Part shown: piece by piece, positions 25,010 to 33,143 of the stretch | How the letters are laid out: each line of letters starts with the position of its first letter | Position numbering within the stretch: position 1 is the stretch's first letter | Source of the DNA: Nitrospirales bacterium | GTDB lineage: Bacteria > Nitrospirota > Nitrospiria > Nitrospirales > UBA8639 | Direction: 5' to 3' | DNA: 35,875 bases | NCBI GenBank assembly: GCA_029261255.1 | Contig: JAJDBQ010000081.1 | Span: 1-35,875, forward strand | Notes under the pieces: model-generated | The model's input: only the letters and a program-made list of their open reading frames with translations | What the model was told of the DNA's origin: nothing | Database searches by the model: none | Program-made: the position numbers and the translations under genes

Positions 25010-26233
25010 CTATTTTTTCACCTTCTTCCGTGGTCTTAGAATCGAATGGAGAGGCGCCTTCGATTTTCCAGACATTGCCGCATGAAGACGATCTCCAATT
25101 TCATCATTCGCTTTTTTCAGCGGGTCTTGATCAAGATGGGCATAGCGATTCGTGGTTGCAGCATGGCGATGGCCGAGCAAAGCTCCGATCGTAGGTAGAC
25201 TCATTCCTGCTCCGGCTCCTACGCTGGCAAAGCTATGCCGGAGATCATGAAGTCGCACATCTTCAAGATTCGCCTCTTTCCGTAACTCTATCCATCCAGC
25301 ATGAAGGTTAACTAAATGGGCGCCACGTTTATTGCCTGGAAGGACATAGGGGTTCCCCTCAATCCGTGGCAATGAATCCAACACGGCTAGGGCAGGGGCG
25401 TTGAGGTAGACGGTTTTTGCACCAGTTTTAGAATCAGGGAGTCGAAGGTTCTGCTTCTCAAAGTTTATGAAGTCCCACCTGAGCGTCAGAACTTCAGAGA
25501 GTCGTGCTCCAAGAAAGATCAAGAGTTTGATCGCTGCAATGACAGAGAGTGAATGAGCCTTATCCTGTTCCGCCTTTGCGAGGACTTTTCCTAATCGTGT
25601 GAGTTCTCCTTCGTTTAAGAACCGCTCCCGTTTTTCCTCTTTATACTTTGGAACGTGGCGGCAGGGATTTGACCCATCAGGACGGTACCCCCATTTCTCC
25701 GCTAGGTTGAAGAGGGTTGTGAGGACTGCGAGGACTCGATTCGCTGCGACCGGCGTTTGCTTAAGGTCATGATGCAGTTTGGCAATGTGAGATCGAGAGA
25801 TTTTATCGATGCGTTTGGCTCCCAATGTGGGAAGCACTAAGTTGTTGAGGTTGCGTCGATCTTCGGCTACGGAGCGAGGTTTCTTCTGAAGCTCTGCGTA
25901 TTCTTTCAGATAGCGTTCAGCGAATATGGTTAAAGTCAGACCCCCTTTGTCCTGTTGCTTCGCTTCCGCTGGATCTGTTCCAGTTGCAATGAGTCCCAAG
26001 AGTCGCGTGGCTTCTTTTCGAGCGGCATCGGGTGTCCATGGTCCATGTTTCCCAAGCGTATAGCGTCGAGAGGCTGACCCTCTTCCTCCCATGCGGTATT
26101 GGAGAATATAGATTCGCGTGCCAGTAGGTGTGACTTTTAAGCCAAATCCATGTAGGTCCGTGTCCCACAAAAACCGGTCAGTTTTTGCTAGAGTAATGCT
26201 ATCAACAGCTCGTTTGGTGATTTTGCCTTGCAT
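25010..26233 (-). CDS. int: Tyrosine-type site-specific integrase
   Basis: 407 residues in the phage/island integrase family with an Arm-DNA-binding domain (DUF4102-like, about 1-95: LWDTDLHGFGLKVTPTGTRI). A SAM-like core-binding domain (about 100-180) and a catalytic domain follow. The catalytic residues are R244 in GARLSEVLTLRW, K269, H329 and R332 in LHDLRHSF, H355 in LLGHRHAATTNRY, and the nucleophile Y364. It recombines attP with the tRNA-Gln attB. The start ATG at 26233 lies 17 bases from the right arm repeats, so its own promoter is probably overlapped by integrase sites, suggesting autoregulation. Confidence 0.96.
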   Translation of the reverse strand: MQGKITKRAVDSITLAKTDRFLWDTDLHGFGLKVTPTGTRIYILQYRMGGRGSASRRYTLGKHGPWTPDAARKEATRLLGLIATGTDPAEAKQQDKGGLTLTIFAERYLKEYAELQKKPRSVAEDRRNLNNLVLPTLGAKRIDKISRSHIAKLHHDLKQTPVAANRVLAVLTTLFNLAEKWGYRPDGSNPCRHVPKYKEEKRERFLNEGELTRLGKVLAKAEQDKAHSLSVIAAIKLLIFLGARLSEVLTLRWDFINFEKQNLRLPDSKTGAKTVYLNAPALAVLDSLPRIEGNPYVLPGNKRGAHLVNLHAGWIELRKEANLEDVRLHDLRHSFASVGAGAGMSLPTIGALLGHRHAATTNRYAHLDQDPLKKANDEIGDRLHAAMSGKSKAPLHSILRPRKKVKK

Positions 26234-26249
26234 GGTCTGATGTCCTGGC

Positions 26250-26271
26250 TAGCAATCACCCAGCAATCACC
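26250..26271 (+). repeat. Right arm-type integrase sites (two 11-bp repeats)
   Basis: TAGCAATCACC at 26250-26260 followed by CAGCAATCACC at 26261-26271, the same paired unit and orientation as at 9933-9954. They lie between the integrase start and attR (112 bases from the attR core). Both pairs are followed within a few bases by GCAAA. The conserved pairing at both ends supports arm-site function. Confidence 0.75.
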
Positions 26272-26382
26272 GCAAATGAAGTCAGGGGAAACTAGAGGAT
26301 AGACAATGCAAGATGATAGGCGTAAAATCAGTGTATTATCAAGGGGAATGAGGCACGATGAAAGATCATGAAACGTACGTCA

Positions 26383-26431
26383 TCAGATTCTGGTTCTGAT
26401 TGTGGGGGTTCAACTCCTCCTCCCCCAGCCA
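26383..26431 (+). repeat. attR core: second copy of 49-bp tRNA-Gln 3' end
   Basis: Exact copy of 9860-9908, spanning the anticodon stem to CCA of the tRNA but lacking the acceptor 5' strand and D arm, so it is not a tRNA gene. It defines the right end of the element. Confidence 0.93.
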
Positions 26432-26469
26432 ATTTCCTACTGACTTCATTGACAGTAAGGGAATATTCC

Positions 26470-27204
26470 ATGGCACATCCATTTCAACTTATTGTCACTA
26501 TCTTCTAGGTGCTCGGCTTTGCCGCCTGCGGGGACTTGGAAAATGCTGAGTCTGAGTCGGCTTCCGCTTCGGCACTATCTGATGAAGCTCGATTCGATCG
26601 CGACATTCGCAAAAAGGGCTGCATGCTTCTCACCACAAAACTTGTCAGTGCAACATTTGATGTCCCTGCCGACAAGCTCAAGCAGATGAAAATTTTGGGT
26701 TGCCTCTACACTGGGGGCCATGAGAACGAGATTGTGGAGGCTCATATATCGATGATTAGTGTGCACAAGAGTGAAGAGTCCGCCGCTCAATGGTTTGGCA
26801 ATGCGACCAAAAGCAAGACGGCTGAAGAGATGACGGCCGAGATGGATAAAGTCGCCAGGCAGCTTGATGCAAAGGCAGAATTGGATCCCAACGCCAAATC
26901 CATGGCCAAAGTGATCATGGGATCGGTCGGTGGTAAGACGGTGAATTTTGAAGACGTCGCGGGTGTTGGTGAAGAGGCACGAGTCAATGACGATGGCGAT
27001 GTGCACGTTCGAGTGGATAATTTGACGTTCATCGTCTCCGCCTACAAGGGTGCTAAGGAACCGCCGCTGGATCTTAAAGGGGTGGACCTCAAGCAGATGG
27101 CGGTCGTTGCAAAAGAAAGCGCGAAACAATGGGCTAGCGAAACTGCGCCGCAGCGTAAGAAGGATGGTACGCGGTTGGCCAAGGCCATCGTTGCAGGACT
27201 CTGA
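26470..27204 (+). pseudogene. Lipoprotein gene interrupted by TAG in its signal peptide
   Basis: ATG 26470, with TAAGGGA eight bases upstream, reads MAHPFQLIVTIF, then an in-frame TAG at 26506-26508, then VLGFAACGDLENAE and 220 further uninterrupted residues. Reading through the stop gives a normal lipoprotein signal ending at the FAAC lipobox. The remaining open part (from GTG 26509, 231 residues) is conserved-looking and lacks further stops, so the change is recent, or is a sequencing error or recoding. The body has no recognised family; features include KTVNFEDVAGVGEEARVNDD and VRVDNLTFIVSAYKG. Restart at GTG 26509 would leave most of the signal out. Confidence 0.6.
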
Positions 27205-27721
27205 GTCTAATGAACCTGACTCTTTAACAGGCACGGTCCTCATGAAGATGATTTCTCGACAGGCAAGCTGCAATTTCTTCATCTTTTTTCCTTTTGATTC
27301 TTTTTGTTGCTGAACGATTTCATGCCGAGGGCACACGTGTCATGAAAATGCATACCCCCTGCCGCGCCTATTTTTAATCCTGAAAAAGAGACCTGTCGGA
27401 AATTATTTTCCCCAGTCTTCCTCCCAGTTAGGTCTTAGTTTTTGGCCTAGTTGTAGGCCTACATCAATCGCGCTTGATCACAATCAAAAGACTAAATGTC
27501 TTGTCTTCATAGGGTGAATGTGGCACTCTACCCCTCTTAATCATTCTGTCTCATATTTAGGTTTGGGTGAATTCTGGTTCTGATTATGAGGGTTCAAATT
27601 CTTCTCCCCCCAGCCAATCATTTTTCGATTATATTTCCAAGAAAATGTCACGACAGTGTGGTCTTACTTCGTTGATCCAAGAAAAGACTTAAAAGTCGAA
27701 TCAAACGAACATCAAGTGTGA
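27205..27721. other. Gap containing a degenerate third att site
   Basis: No gene is seen in these 517 bases. They contain the third tRNA-Gln-like tail at 27571-27616 and short AT-rich stretches. The gap ends at the AAA+ fragment. Confidence 0.6.
27571..27616 (+). repeat. Degenerate third copy of the tRNA-Gln att sequence
   Basis: ATTCTGGTTCTGATT is identical to the two att cores, after which a few bases differ (about six of 46) through to the shared CCCAGCCA end. Like attR it lacks the 5' half of a tRNA. It is most simply the decayed attR of an older element that used the same tRNA-Gln gene. Confidence 0.8.
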
Positions 27722-28318
27722 ATGGTCGCGATGGGTTGTTTTAAGCAGACAAAAGAACACGTGAACGGGCATCAAGCCGGGTCGAAATTGGTCTTCTCCT
27801 CAAGGCAAATCGAGACGTTTCGGCGGATGGCTCAAGAAACTCGCCAATTGGGTGTGCCGGGTAGGAGTGGAAAACTCGCTTCTTCGTCATCAGGTGTTTT
27901 GGCGCTTTTTTCTGGCTCGAGTGGTACGGGGAAAACGATGGCGGCAGAGGTCATTGCTCGAGAGCTAGGAACGAGAGTCGTTCCGGTCAATCTTAAACGC
28001 ATGATCAGTAAATTTATTGGTGGAACAGAAAAGAACTTTGATCGGGTTTTTGAGACAGCCAAAAAGAACGGTTCGGTGTTGTTCTTTGATGAAGCAGATG
28101 CTTTATTTGGAAAACGAAGTGAGGTGAAAGATGGTCATGATCGATATGCGAATCTGGAAGTGAGTTATCTTTTGGCCAAGATAGAGGCGTATCGTGGATT
28201 GGTCATTCTTGCTTCAAATCGGCAGGTCAATCTGGATCCCAAGGTTACGTGTCGAGTGAAATACGTGCTCGAGTTTTCTCCTCCAATCCCTTCCCCTGCC
28301 GTTCAACCCAGGTCATAA
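27722..28318 (+). CDS. AAA+ ATPase fragment lacking lid domain
   Basis: 198 residues. Walker A SGSSGTGKT (about 64-72), FIGGTEKNFDRVF, Walker B VLFFDEADALFGKRSEV (about 117-133), DRYANLEVSYLLAKIE and sensor-1 VILASN, then an arginine-bearing NLDPKVTCRVKYVLEF. This is the AAA+ core seen in ATPases of contractile injection systems (Afp15-like) and related proteins, with the same GKRSEVKDGHDRYANLEVSYLL run. Full-length relatives carry an N-terminal domain and a C-terminal lid; here the frame ends soon after the arginine finger with a proline-rich tail. It looks like a truncated or domain-reduced gene. The next gene starts 2 bases after the stop. Confidence 0.8.
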   Translation: MVAMGCFKQTKEHVNGHQAGSKLVFSSRQIETFRRMAQETRQLGVPGRSGKLASSSSGVLALFSGSSGTGKTMAAEVIARELGTRVVPVNLKRMISKFIGGTEKNFDRVFETAKKNGSVLFFDEADALFGKRSEVKDGHDRYANLEVSYLLAKIEAYRGLVILASNRQVNLDPKVTCRVKYVLEFSPPIPSPAVQPRS

Positions 28319-28319
28319 C

Positions 28320-28571
28320 ATGGATATCAGTATTCGATGGCTCTGGGCCGCCATGCTTGGCGGGAGTATCATGTTAGCGGTGCCTGGCAATACGGATGTA
28401 GCAAGAATGGTTGGTGATGTGGTGGGGCATTTATTTTCGGCATGCCTTCTAGCCATTGTGCCGATTGTGGGATATCGTGTGTTGTATAAGCAGATTGGTG
28501 AAAAAGAAATTACCTTTATTGTCGGTGCGTCTTGGGTCTATTTGGTCCTGTCCCAATTTCTTGGTTCTTAA
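28320..28571 (+). CDS. Small membrane protein
   Basis: 83 residues with three probable membrane helices (about 5-22, 32-53 and 63-81), of which LFSACLLAIVPIVGYRVLY is the clearest. The start lies directly after the AAA+ stop and the gene ends 13 bases before the lipoprotein start, so the three probably form one transcript. No family is recognised. Confidence 0.55.
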   Translation: MDISIRWLWAAMLGGSIMLAVPGNTDVARMVGDVVGHLFSACLLAIVPIVGYRVLYKQIGEKEITFIVGASWVYLVLSQFLGS

Positions 28572-28584
28572 GGATGACGCCAAT

Positions 28585-29061
28585 ATGACAAAATGGATCG
28601 TATTGATTCTCGTGGCTTTTCCGATGATGGGTTGCGCCAGGACCTATGAGCGTGAGGCTCAATTTATCCAAGAAGAATATGCGCCGTATGAGGGCAAAGG
28701 TACTGCGAAAATTTGTGGACAGGCCTATGTCAGGCTGGATGGTGGCAATCAACATGTCGCCTCAACCAATAATGTGTTGTTAGCCCCGGTCACCTCGTAT
28801 ACAGAGGAAGCGTTTAAGCTCAAAGTCCTGCGTGGTCGGAACATGGTGGACCCTGATCCTCAGGCAATGAAGTTTGAAAAATATACGAAGACGGATGATG
28901 AAGGGCGGTTCTGTTTTGCCGACTTACCTGCGGGAAATTATTATGTTGTCGCTGATATCGTCTTGCCCTCTTCCACGAAAGAGCATCGTGAGAGTCAGTT
29001 GGCCCATGCCAAAGCTTCAGTCAAGGCCGAGGAAAATGTCTACATTCTTGTGACTCGATAA
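28585..29061 (+). CDS. Small lipoprotein with carboxypeptidase-regulatory-like end
   Basis: 158 residues from ATG 28585 (AAGGATGACGCCA upstream). The signal peptide MTKWIVLILVAFPMMGC ends in lipobox MMGC. The mature part has GTAKICGQAYVRLDGGNQHV, then YTKTDDEGRFCFADLPAGNY and YYVVADIVLPSS, the pattern of a CarboxypepD_reg/SdrD-like beta-sandwich (DExGRFxFxDLPAGxYxV). Probably a periplasmic or surface-anchored protein of unknown partner. Confidence 0.75.
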   Translation: MTKWIVLILVAFPMMGCARTYEREAQFIQEEYAPYEGKGTAKICGQAYVRLDGGNQHVASTNNVLLAPVTSYTEEAFKLKVLRGRNMVDPDPQAMKFEKYTKTDDEGRFCFADLPAGNYYVVADIVLPSSTKEHRESQLAHAKASVKAEENVYILVTR

Positions 29062-29209
29062 ACTACTATTGAAAAGAAAATGGGATGGTCGTCCTCACGG
29101 AAGCTAGGTCTCTTGTTCCAAACTTACTGCCTGCCATGGAAGTCCAGTTTCCTTGAGTAGGGATACTGGCGCATTGCGAATCTCTATTTAGGCTTACCAG
29201 GATTGTCCA

Positions 29210-30322
29210 ATGAAACAAATTGACTTGATTGCTGGGGCCAGGCCCAATTTCATGAAGATTGCGCCGATTATTGATGCGTTGAACGCAGCAGAGGTGAGAG
29301 GTGGGTCTTTGCGATTTCGCTTGATTCACACGGGGCAGCACTATGACCGTACCATGTCGGGTAGTTTCTTTGAAGAGCTGTCTATTCCGCACCCGGACAT
29401 TAACTTGGAAGTCGGGTCAGGTACTCAAGCTGAACAAACTGCTGCCATCATGGTCAATTATGAAAAAACCTTACTGAAAGACAAAAGCGATCTGTGTCTT
29501 GTGGTTGGTGATGTGACATCAACCATGGCCTGTGCTATTGCAGCACGTAAAGTCGGGGTACCGGTTGCGCATGTTGAAGGCGGTATCCGTTCTGGCGATT
29601 GGACAATGCCAGAGGAAATTAACCGAGTTGTGACGGATTCCATCACCAATTGGTTTTTTACTACGAGCGAAACGGCGAATGACAATCTCCGTCGATGCAA
29701 TGTTACAGACGACCGGATATTCTTTGTGGGCAATACGATGATTGACACTCTGCTTAAGCAGCTTCCACGTTTGAAGGCGCCAGCCTGTTGGGAGACACTG
29801 GCCTTAGAGCCTGGGAAATATTTTGTCGTGACCCTACATCGTCCTGCGAATGTCGATGGTGAGCAGAAATTGTTACGGCTACTCCATGCTATTTCGGATG
29901 GGACACATGGGTTACCTGTCGTTTTTCCTGTTCACCCACGAACCGCTAAAAATCTTCGTGACCAGCAGAACCTTCCGCCTCATTTGAATTGCATTGATCC
30001 CCTCGGCTATTTGGAATTCAACTACTTGGTGAAACATGCCTGTGGGGTCATCACCGATTCTGGTGGGATTACGGAGGAGACCACTGTACTTGGTGTCCCA
30101 TGTTTGACCTTACGGGACAACACTGAGCGGCCAGAAACTATTACGATTGGGACCAATGAGCTCATTGGAACGGACCCAAATAATGTCACTCCCGCTTTGG
30201 CAAGGTTAATGGCGGGCCAATGGAAAAAAGGAGCCATTCCGCCAAAATGGGATGGCCACGCGGCCGAACGCATTGTTGAACATTTGGAACGGTTGCTTAG
30301 CAAGGATAAAATCAATTCTTAG
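29210..30322 (+). CDS. wecB: UDP-N-acetylglucosamine 2-epimerase (non-hydrolysing)
   Basis: The enzyme interconverts UDP-GlcNAc and UDP-ManNAc for surface polysaccharides. 370 residues, as expected. It shows AGARPNFMKIAPII at the N-terminus, HTGQHYDRTMSGSF, VEGGIRSGDWTMPEEINR with the conserved catalytic glutamates, VTLHRPANVD with the conserved histidine, and ITDSGGITEETTVLGVPCLT in the UDP site. The start ATG at 29210 lies in a gap of about 150 bases after the lipoprotein gene. It is the first gene of the polysaccharide region, though separated from the next by 690 bases. Confidence 0.93.
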   Translation: MKQIDLIAGARPNFMKIAPIIDALNAAEVRGGSLRFRLIHTGQHYDRTMSGSFFEELSIPHPDINLEVGSGTQAEQTAAIMVNYEKTLLKDKSDLCLVVGDVTSTMACAIAARKVGVPVAHVEGGIRSGDWTMPEEINRVVTDSITNWFFTTSETANDNLRRCNVTDDRIFFVGNTMIDTLLKQLPRLKAPACWETLALEPGKYFVVTLHRPANVDGEQKLLRLLHAISDGTHGLPVVFPVHPRTAKNLRDQQNLPPHLNCIDPLGYLEFNYLVKHACGVITDSGGITEETTVLGVPCLTLRDNTERPETITIGTNELIGTDPNNVTPALARLMAGQWKKGAIPPKWDGHAAERIVEHLERLLSKDKINS

Positions 30323-31011
30323 TGATTCTAGAGAGTCTGTCGTAGCAAAGTCCCTAGCTCCTCTCTTAATTAATCAAGACCGACTCCCCTAATACGTAGA
30401 GCCATTTTGAAATTGAAAAGAATAACGCCACTTCCCATAACCCAAAACAGACGAGGCACTGGTAGAGTTCTAGCTTCAAAAGTATTAAGCCTATATTTTC
30501 CCCGTCTCACAGTTTCTCTATGGTAACTTCCAAAAATCGCGTTGGAATCACCTGCCTACCTGACTGATTAAATCGAAGGTGGTGTATGTATAAACCTTCA
30601 CCTTGATGGGGAATTGTACTTTGATATGGCTCGCAATTTTTAAAGAAAATGAGCTATACTCTAGGCATATATTACTACTAATGTTTTTAATTCTGCATTG
30701 ATTTTTTCCCATGCTGTTTTTATCTTTCATCCACCTATCCGATTTCTCCCCACTATACTGATTGAATTTATTTTTTTGAGTAACAGAGCCCTACAAGGTT
30801 GAATTTCAGGCGGGATTGTACTTATCAAATAGAGAAATCCATTTGATTTGTGATCGAGTGGTAAGCAATATCCCAGAGTCATGGGGGGGTGGATTCGTCT
30901 ATCTTCCCTTTGGGATATTGTAATGTGGGAGGCCATTCAGGAGATCGTCCACTCAGTCGCCTCTTTGTTAGCCATTGAATTATCTTTTGGAAAGCAAGGG
31001 TATTCGTTGTG
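30323..31011. other. Long intergenic region, nothing identified
   Basis: The 689 bases before the ExeA-type gene contain no supported gene; the short minus-strand frames have no ribosome-binding sites. The sequence is AT-rich in the middle (30600-30720) and likely contains the promoter of the exopolysaccharide operon. I could not assign a -35/-10 or -24/-12 pair with confidence. Confidence 0.5.
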
Positions 31012-33084
31012 ATGTATCTAGAATTTTTTGGATTGCAAGCTAAGCCGTTTCACACCACTCCTGATCCGTACTTTCTTTATTTGAGTCCAAGTCACAAGCA
31101 GGCCTTGGGTTCGATTATCTATGGGGTCAAAGAAAAAAAAGGGTTTATTGCGGTAACCGGTGAAGTCGGTCTGGGAAAAACCACAATCCTCCGGGCATTT
31201 CTCGCTCAATTTGACCAGGTAAATCAGCAGACAATAAATCTCTTTAACCCCAATCTGTCATTTGCGGGAGTACTCAGGGTTCTTTTATGTGAATTAGGAC
31301 ATGAACCGATAAATGGGAGCGATGCAGAAGTTGTGGAGCAACTGCATACAGTGCTTATTGAGGAACATCAAAAAAGCAGGTCGGTCGTGCTTCTGATTGA
31401 CGAAGCCCAGAATATGCCTGTGGCAACTCTAGAACAACTGCGAATGTTGACTAACTTGGAAACGACGAAAGACAAACTCATTCAAATTGTGTTGTTGGGA
31501 CAACCAGAACTCGATGTGCTTCTAGATCGATATGAATTACGACAGATACGGCAACGCATAGCGTTACGAGCGATCATCCATCCCCTCTCTCAGCAAGAAA
31601 GTGTTGAGTATATTCAGCATCGTTTGGAAAAAGCCGGCGGGGAGGGGAAGGCGATTTTCACAGCTGGAGCCTTGAAGTGTATTGTTCGAGAAGCCAAGGG
31701 CATACCTCGGCGGTTGAATATTCTTTGTGATAATGCGTTAGTCACATCGTTGGGATACACAAAAAACCCCGTGACTGCTCGTATTGCTAAAGAAGTGATC
31801 AATGACTTGGCAGGCAAGTCATCTCACGCACTTTGGAAATTAATACCCTTGGCCGCAGGGGTGCTCATCCTTCTCCTGGCGCTCGTCGCACTTATACCTC
31901 TGACTGATTTTAGATTGTCCAACACCCCGCCATTAGAAAAGATTGGATCCCTGTTCGACCAAGGAGTGAATCAAGGTCAGAGTACCTTGAGTATTGCTGA
32001 AGGTTCGAATCCTTCTAATGAGGAAAATGTTCAGTTTGTTGAAGCTGTCACTTCCGTACCGGAGGCGGTAGAACAAATTTTGGTGGACTCTGTTGATCTG
32101 TTCCCCATTCCACAGAATTCTGATGTCACCAACCAACCTACGGTGCAACCAGCATCGCGCGTGAGCGAGAAGCTGGAAGAGCGATCCATGCCAGAAGTCA
32201 TGCCTCAGATTCTTGCGATCAACGATGATACGACAACACCACAGTCTGAAAACCTCAAGCAACCTGCTGTGCAACTAGCACGGCCTGTGAGCGAAAGGCT
32301 GGAGAAGCGATCCACAGCAGAAGGTATGACTCAGGTTCTCGCGATCAACGATGATCCTGCAACACCGCAGTCTGAAAATCTTAAGCGACCTCCCGTGCAA
32401 CCAGCACAGCCTGTGAGTGCGAAGTCAAATGAGCTCGCAAAGCAAGAAGTAGTAACTCCGGTGATACTGCGCACGGACACGAAGGTGCAACCGGTATTTC
32501 CCACTAAGAAGCCGAAGAGTGTTTCGTTAGCCTCACCGCTTACCAGGATCATGAAAAAAGGTGAGACTTTGGCAGGGTTAATGCAGGAGGTGTATGGATC
32601 ATCAAGTCCTGCAATGCTTCGATTCGTGCTTAACCACAATTCGCATATCGTCAATGTGCGAAAAATTTATCCAGGTGAACAGATAGTGTTTCCGTCGTTA
32701 ACCAAAATAGAGGATAAAAAAAAATCGGCGGATGATGCCCACGTCTTAGTTGCACATACAGGTGAGCAATTGCGGTCTTCCAAGAAAATATATACTCAGA
32801 ATTCGGTTTCGGTGCGCACCAAGTCGAATGAGAAAAAAGCTGAAGCGAGACGCACGCAACCCTATGCTGTGGTTGTCGTACAAGAAGGCGATACCCTGGA
32901 AAAATTGGCCGAAATTGTCTATGGCGCGGCTCATCCTCGCTATATTCAGCGTATATTGGACTTTAACCCCAAAATTCTGAGTGCCAAGAAAATTTTCCCA
33001 GGGCAGGATGTCGTGTTCCCTAGACTGCCTGAAGAAGAGAAAATTCTCATGAAGCAATCTGTTTCAGCCAATTCGTCTGAATAG
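31012..33084 (+). CDS. ExeA-type ATPase fused to two LysM domains
   Basis: 690 residues from ATG 31012 (GTG 31009 adjoins it). Residues about 1-270 are an ExeA/GspA-like AAA ATPase (MYLEFFGLQAKPFHTTPDPY, Walker A GEVGLGKTT, Walker B VVLLIDEAQNMP) of the type found in XrtA/exopolysaccharide clusters. A membrane helix at about 275-298 precedes a periplasmic proline-rich linker with two and a third 42-residue repeats. Two LysM-like domains follow (MKKGETLAGLMQEVYGSSSP ... KIYPGEQIVFPSL, and VVVQEGDTLEKLAEIVYGAA ... KIFPGQDVVFPRL). The layout suggests a cytoplasmic ATPase linked across the membrane to peptidoglycan. It is followed by CpsD- and Wzz-like genes. Confidence 0.9.
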   Translation: MYLEFFGLQAKPFHTTPDPYFLYLSPSHKQALGSIIYGVKEKKGFIAVTGEVGLGKTTILRAFLAQFDQVNQQTINLFNPNLSFAGVLRVLLCELGHEPINGSDAEVVEQLHTVLIEEHQKSRSVVLLIDEAQNMPVATLEQLRMLTNLETTKDKLIQIVLLGQPELDVLLDRYELRQIRQRIALRAIIHPLSQQESVEYIQHRLEKAGGEGKAIFTAGALKCIVREAKGIPRRLNILCDNALVTSLGYTKNPVTARIAKEVINDLAGKSSHALWKLIPLAAGVLILLLALVALIPLTDFRLSNTPPLEKIGSLFDQGVNQGQSTLSIAEGSNPSNEENVQFVEAVTSVPEAVEQILVDSVDLFPIPQNSDVTNQPTVQPASRVSEKLEERSMPEVMPQILAINDDTTTPQSENLKQPAVQLARPVSERLEKRSTAEGMTQVLAINDDPATPQSENLKRPPVQPAQPVSAKSNELAKQEVVTPVILRTDTKVQPVFPTKKPKSVSLASPLTRIMKKGETLAGLMQEVYGSSSPAMLRFVLNHNSHIVNVRKIYPGEQIVFPSLTKIEDKKKSADDAHVLVAHTGEQLRSSKKIYTQNSVSVRTKSNEKKAEARRTQPYAVVVVQEGDTLEKLAEIVYGAAHPRYIQRILDFNPKILSAKKIFPGQDVVFPRLPEEEKILMKQSVSANSSE
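32134..32420 (+). repeat. Tandem 126-bp repeats inside the ExeA-LysM gene
   Basis: Two full 126-base units (32134-32259, 32260-32385) and part of a third (from 32386) encode the linker motif (Q/R)P-x-VQ-x-A-x-x-VSE(K/R)LE(E/K)RS ... LAINDD-x-x-TPQSENLK. The period is in frame, so copy number can vary without breaking the protein. The repeat probably sets linker length through the periplasm. Confidence 0.85.
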
Positions 33085-33143
33085 ATTCTTGCTTGATTTT
33101 GACGGGCAGAGTCTTTCAATAACTTTTCCTGAGGAATTGTTCT

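Larger units (their letters stand above)
9860..26431. mobile_element. Integrative element in tRNA-Gln, phage-satellite-like
   Basis: The element spans 16.6 kb from attL to attR. It carries a tyrosine integrase at the right end, paired arm-type repeats near both ends, an AlpA-like HTH gene, a RepA-like ATPase with an adjacent motif cluster, a Nu1-like terminase small subunit, decoration-like and scaffold-like proteins, and a right-hand cargo half with TIR and HEPN-like proteins. No large terminase, portal, major capsid, tail, relaxase or conjugation gene was found. Size and content fit a phage-inducible chromosomal island or P4-type satellite. A decayed prophage that kept only a few virion genes is the main alternative. 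The boundaries are firm; the satellite class is inferred. Confidence 0.85.

Noticed and set aside
26383-26431. Possible second tRNA-Gln gene
   Set aside because: Only the 3' part is present; the acceptor 5' strand and D arm are missing, so it is the attR copy. The same applies to 27571-27616.
9860-26431. Integrative conjugative element or complete prophage
   Set aside because: No relaxase, type IV secretion or coupling protein, and no large terminase, portal, capsid or tail genes were found.
26575-27336. Long minus-strand open frame (253 residues) antisense to the damaged lipoprotein gene
   Set aside because: No ribosome-binding site, histidine-rich shadow composition, and the plus strand has a coherent lipoprotein reading.
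30632-30660. Promoter with TATACT at 30655-30660 or a sigma-54 site at TGGCTCG before the exopolysaccharide genes
   Set aside because: No acceptable -35 hexamer at 16-18 bases, and the -12 GC of a sigma-54 promoter is missing.
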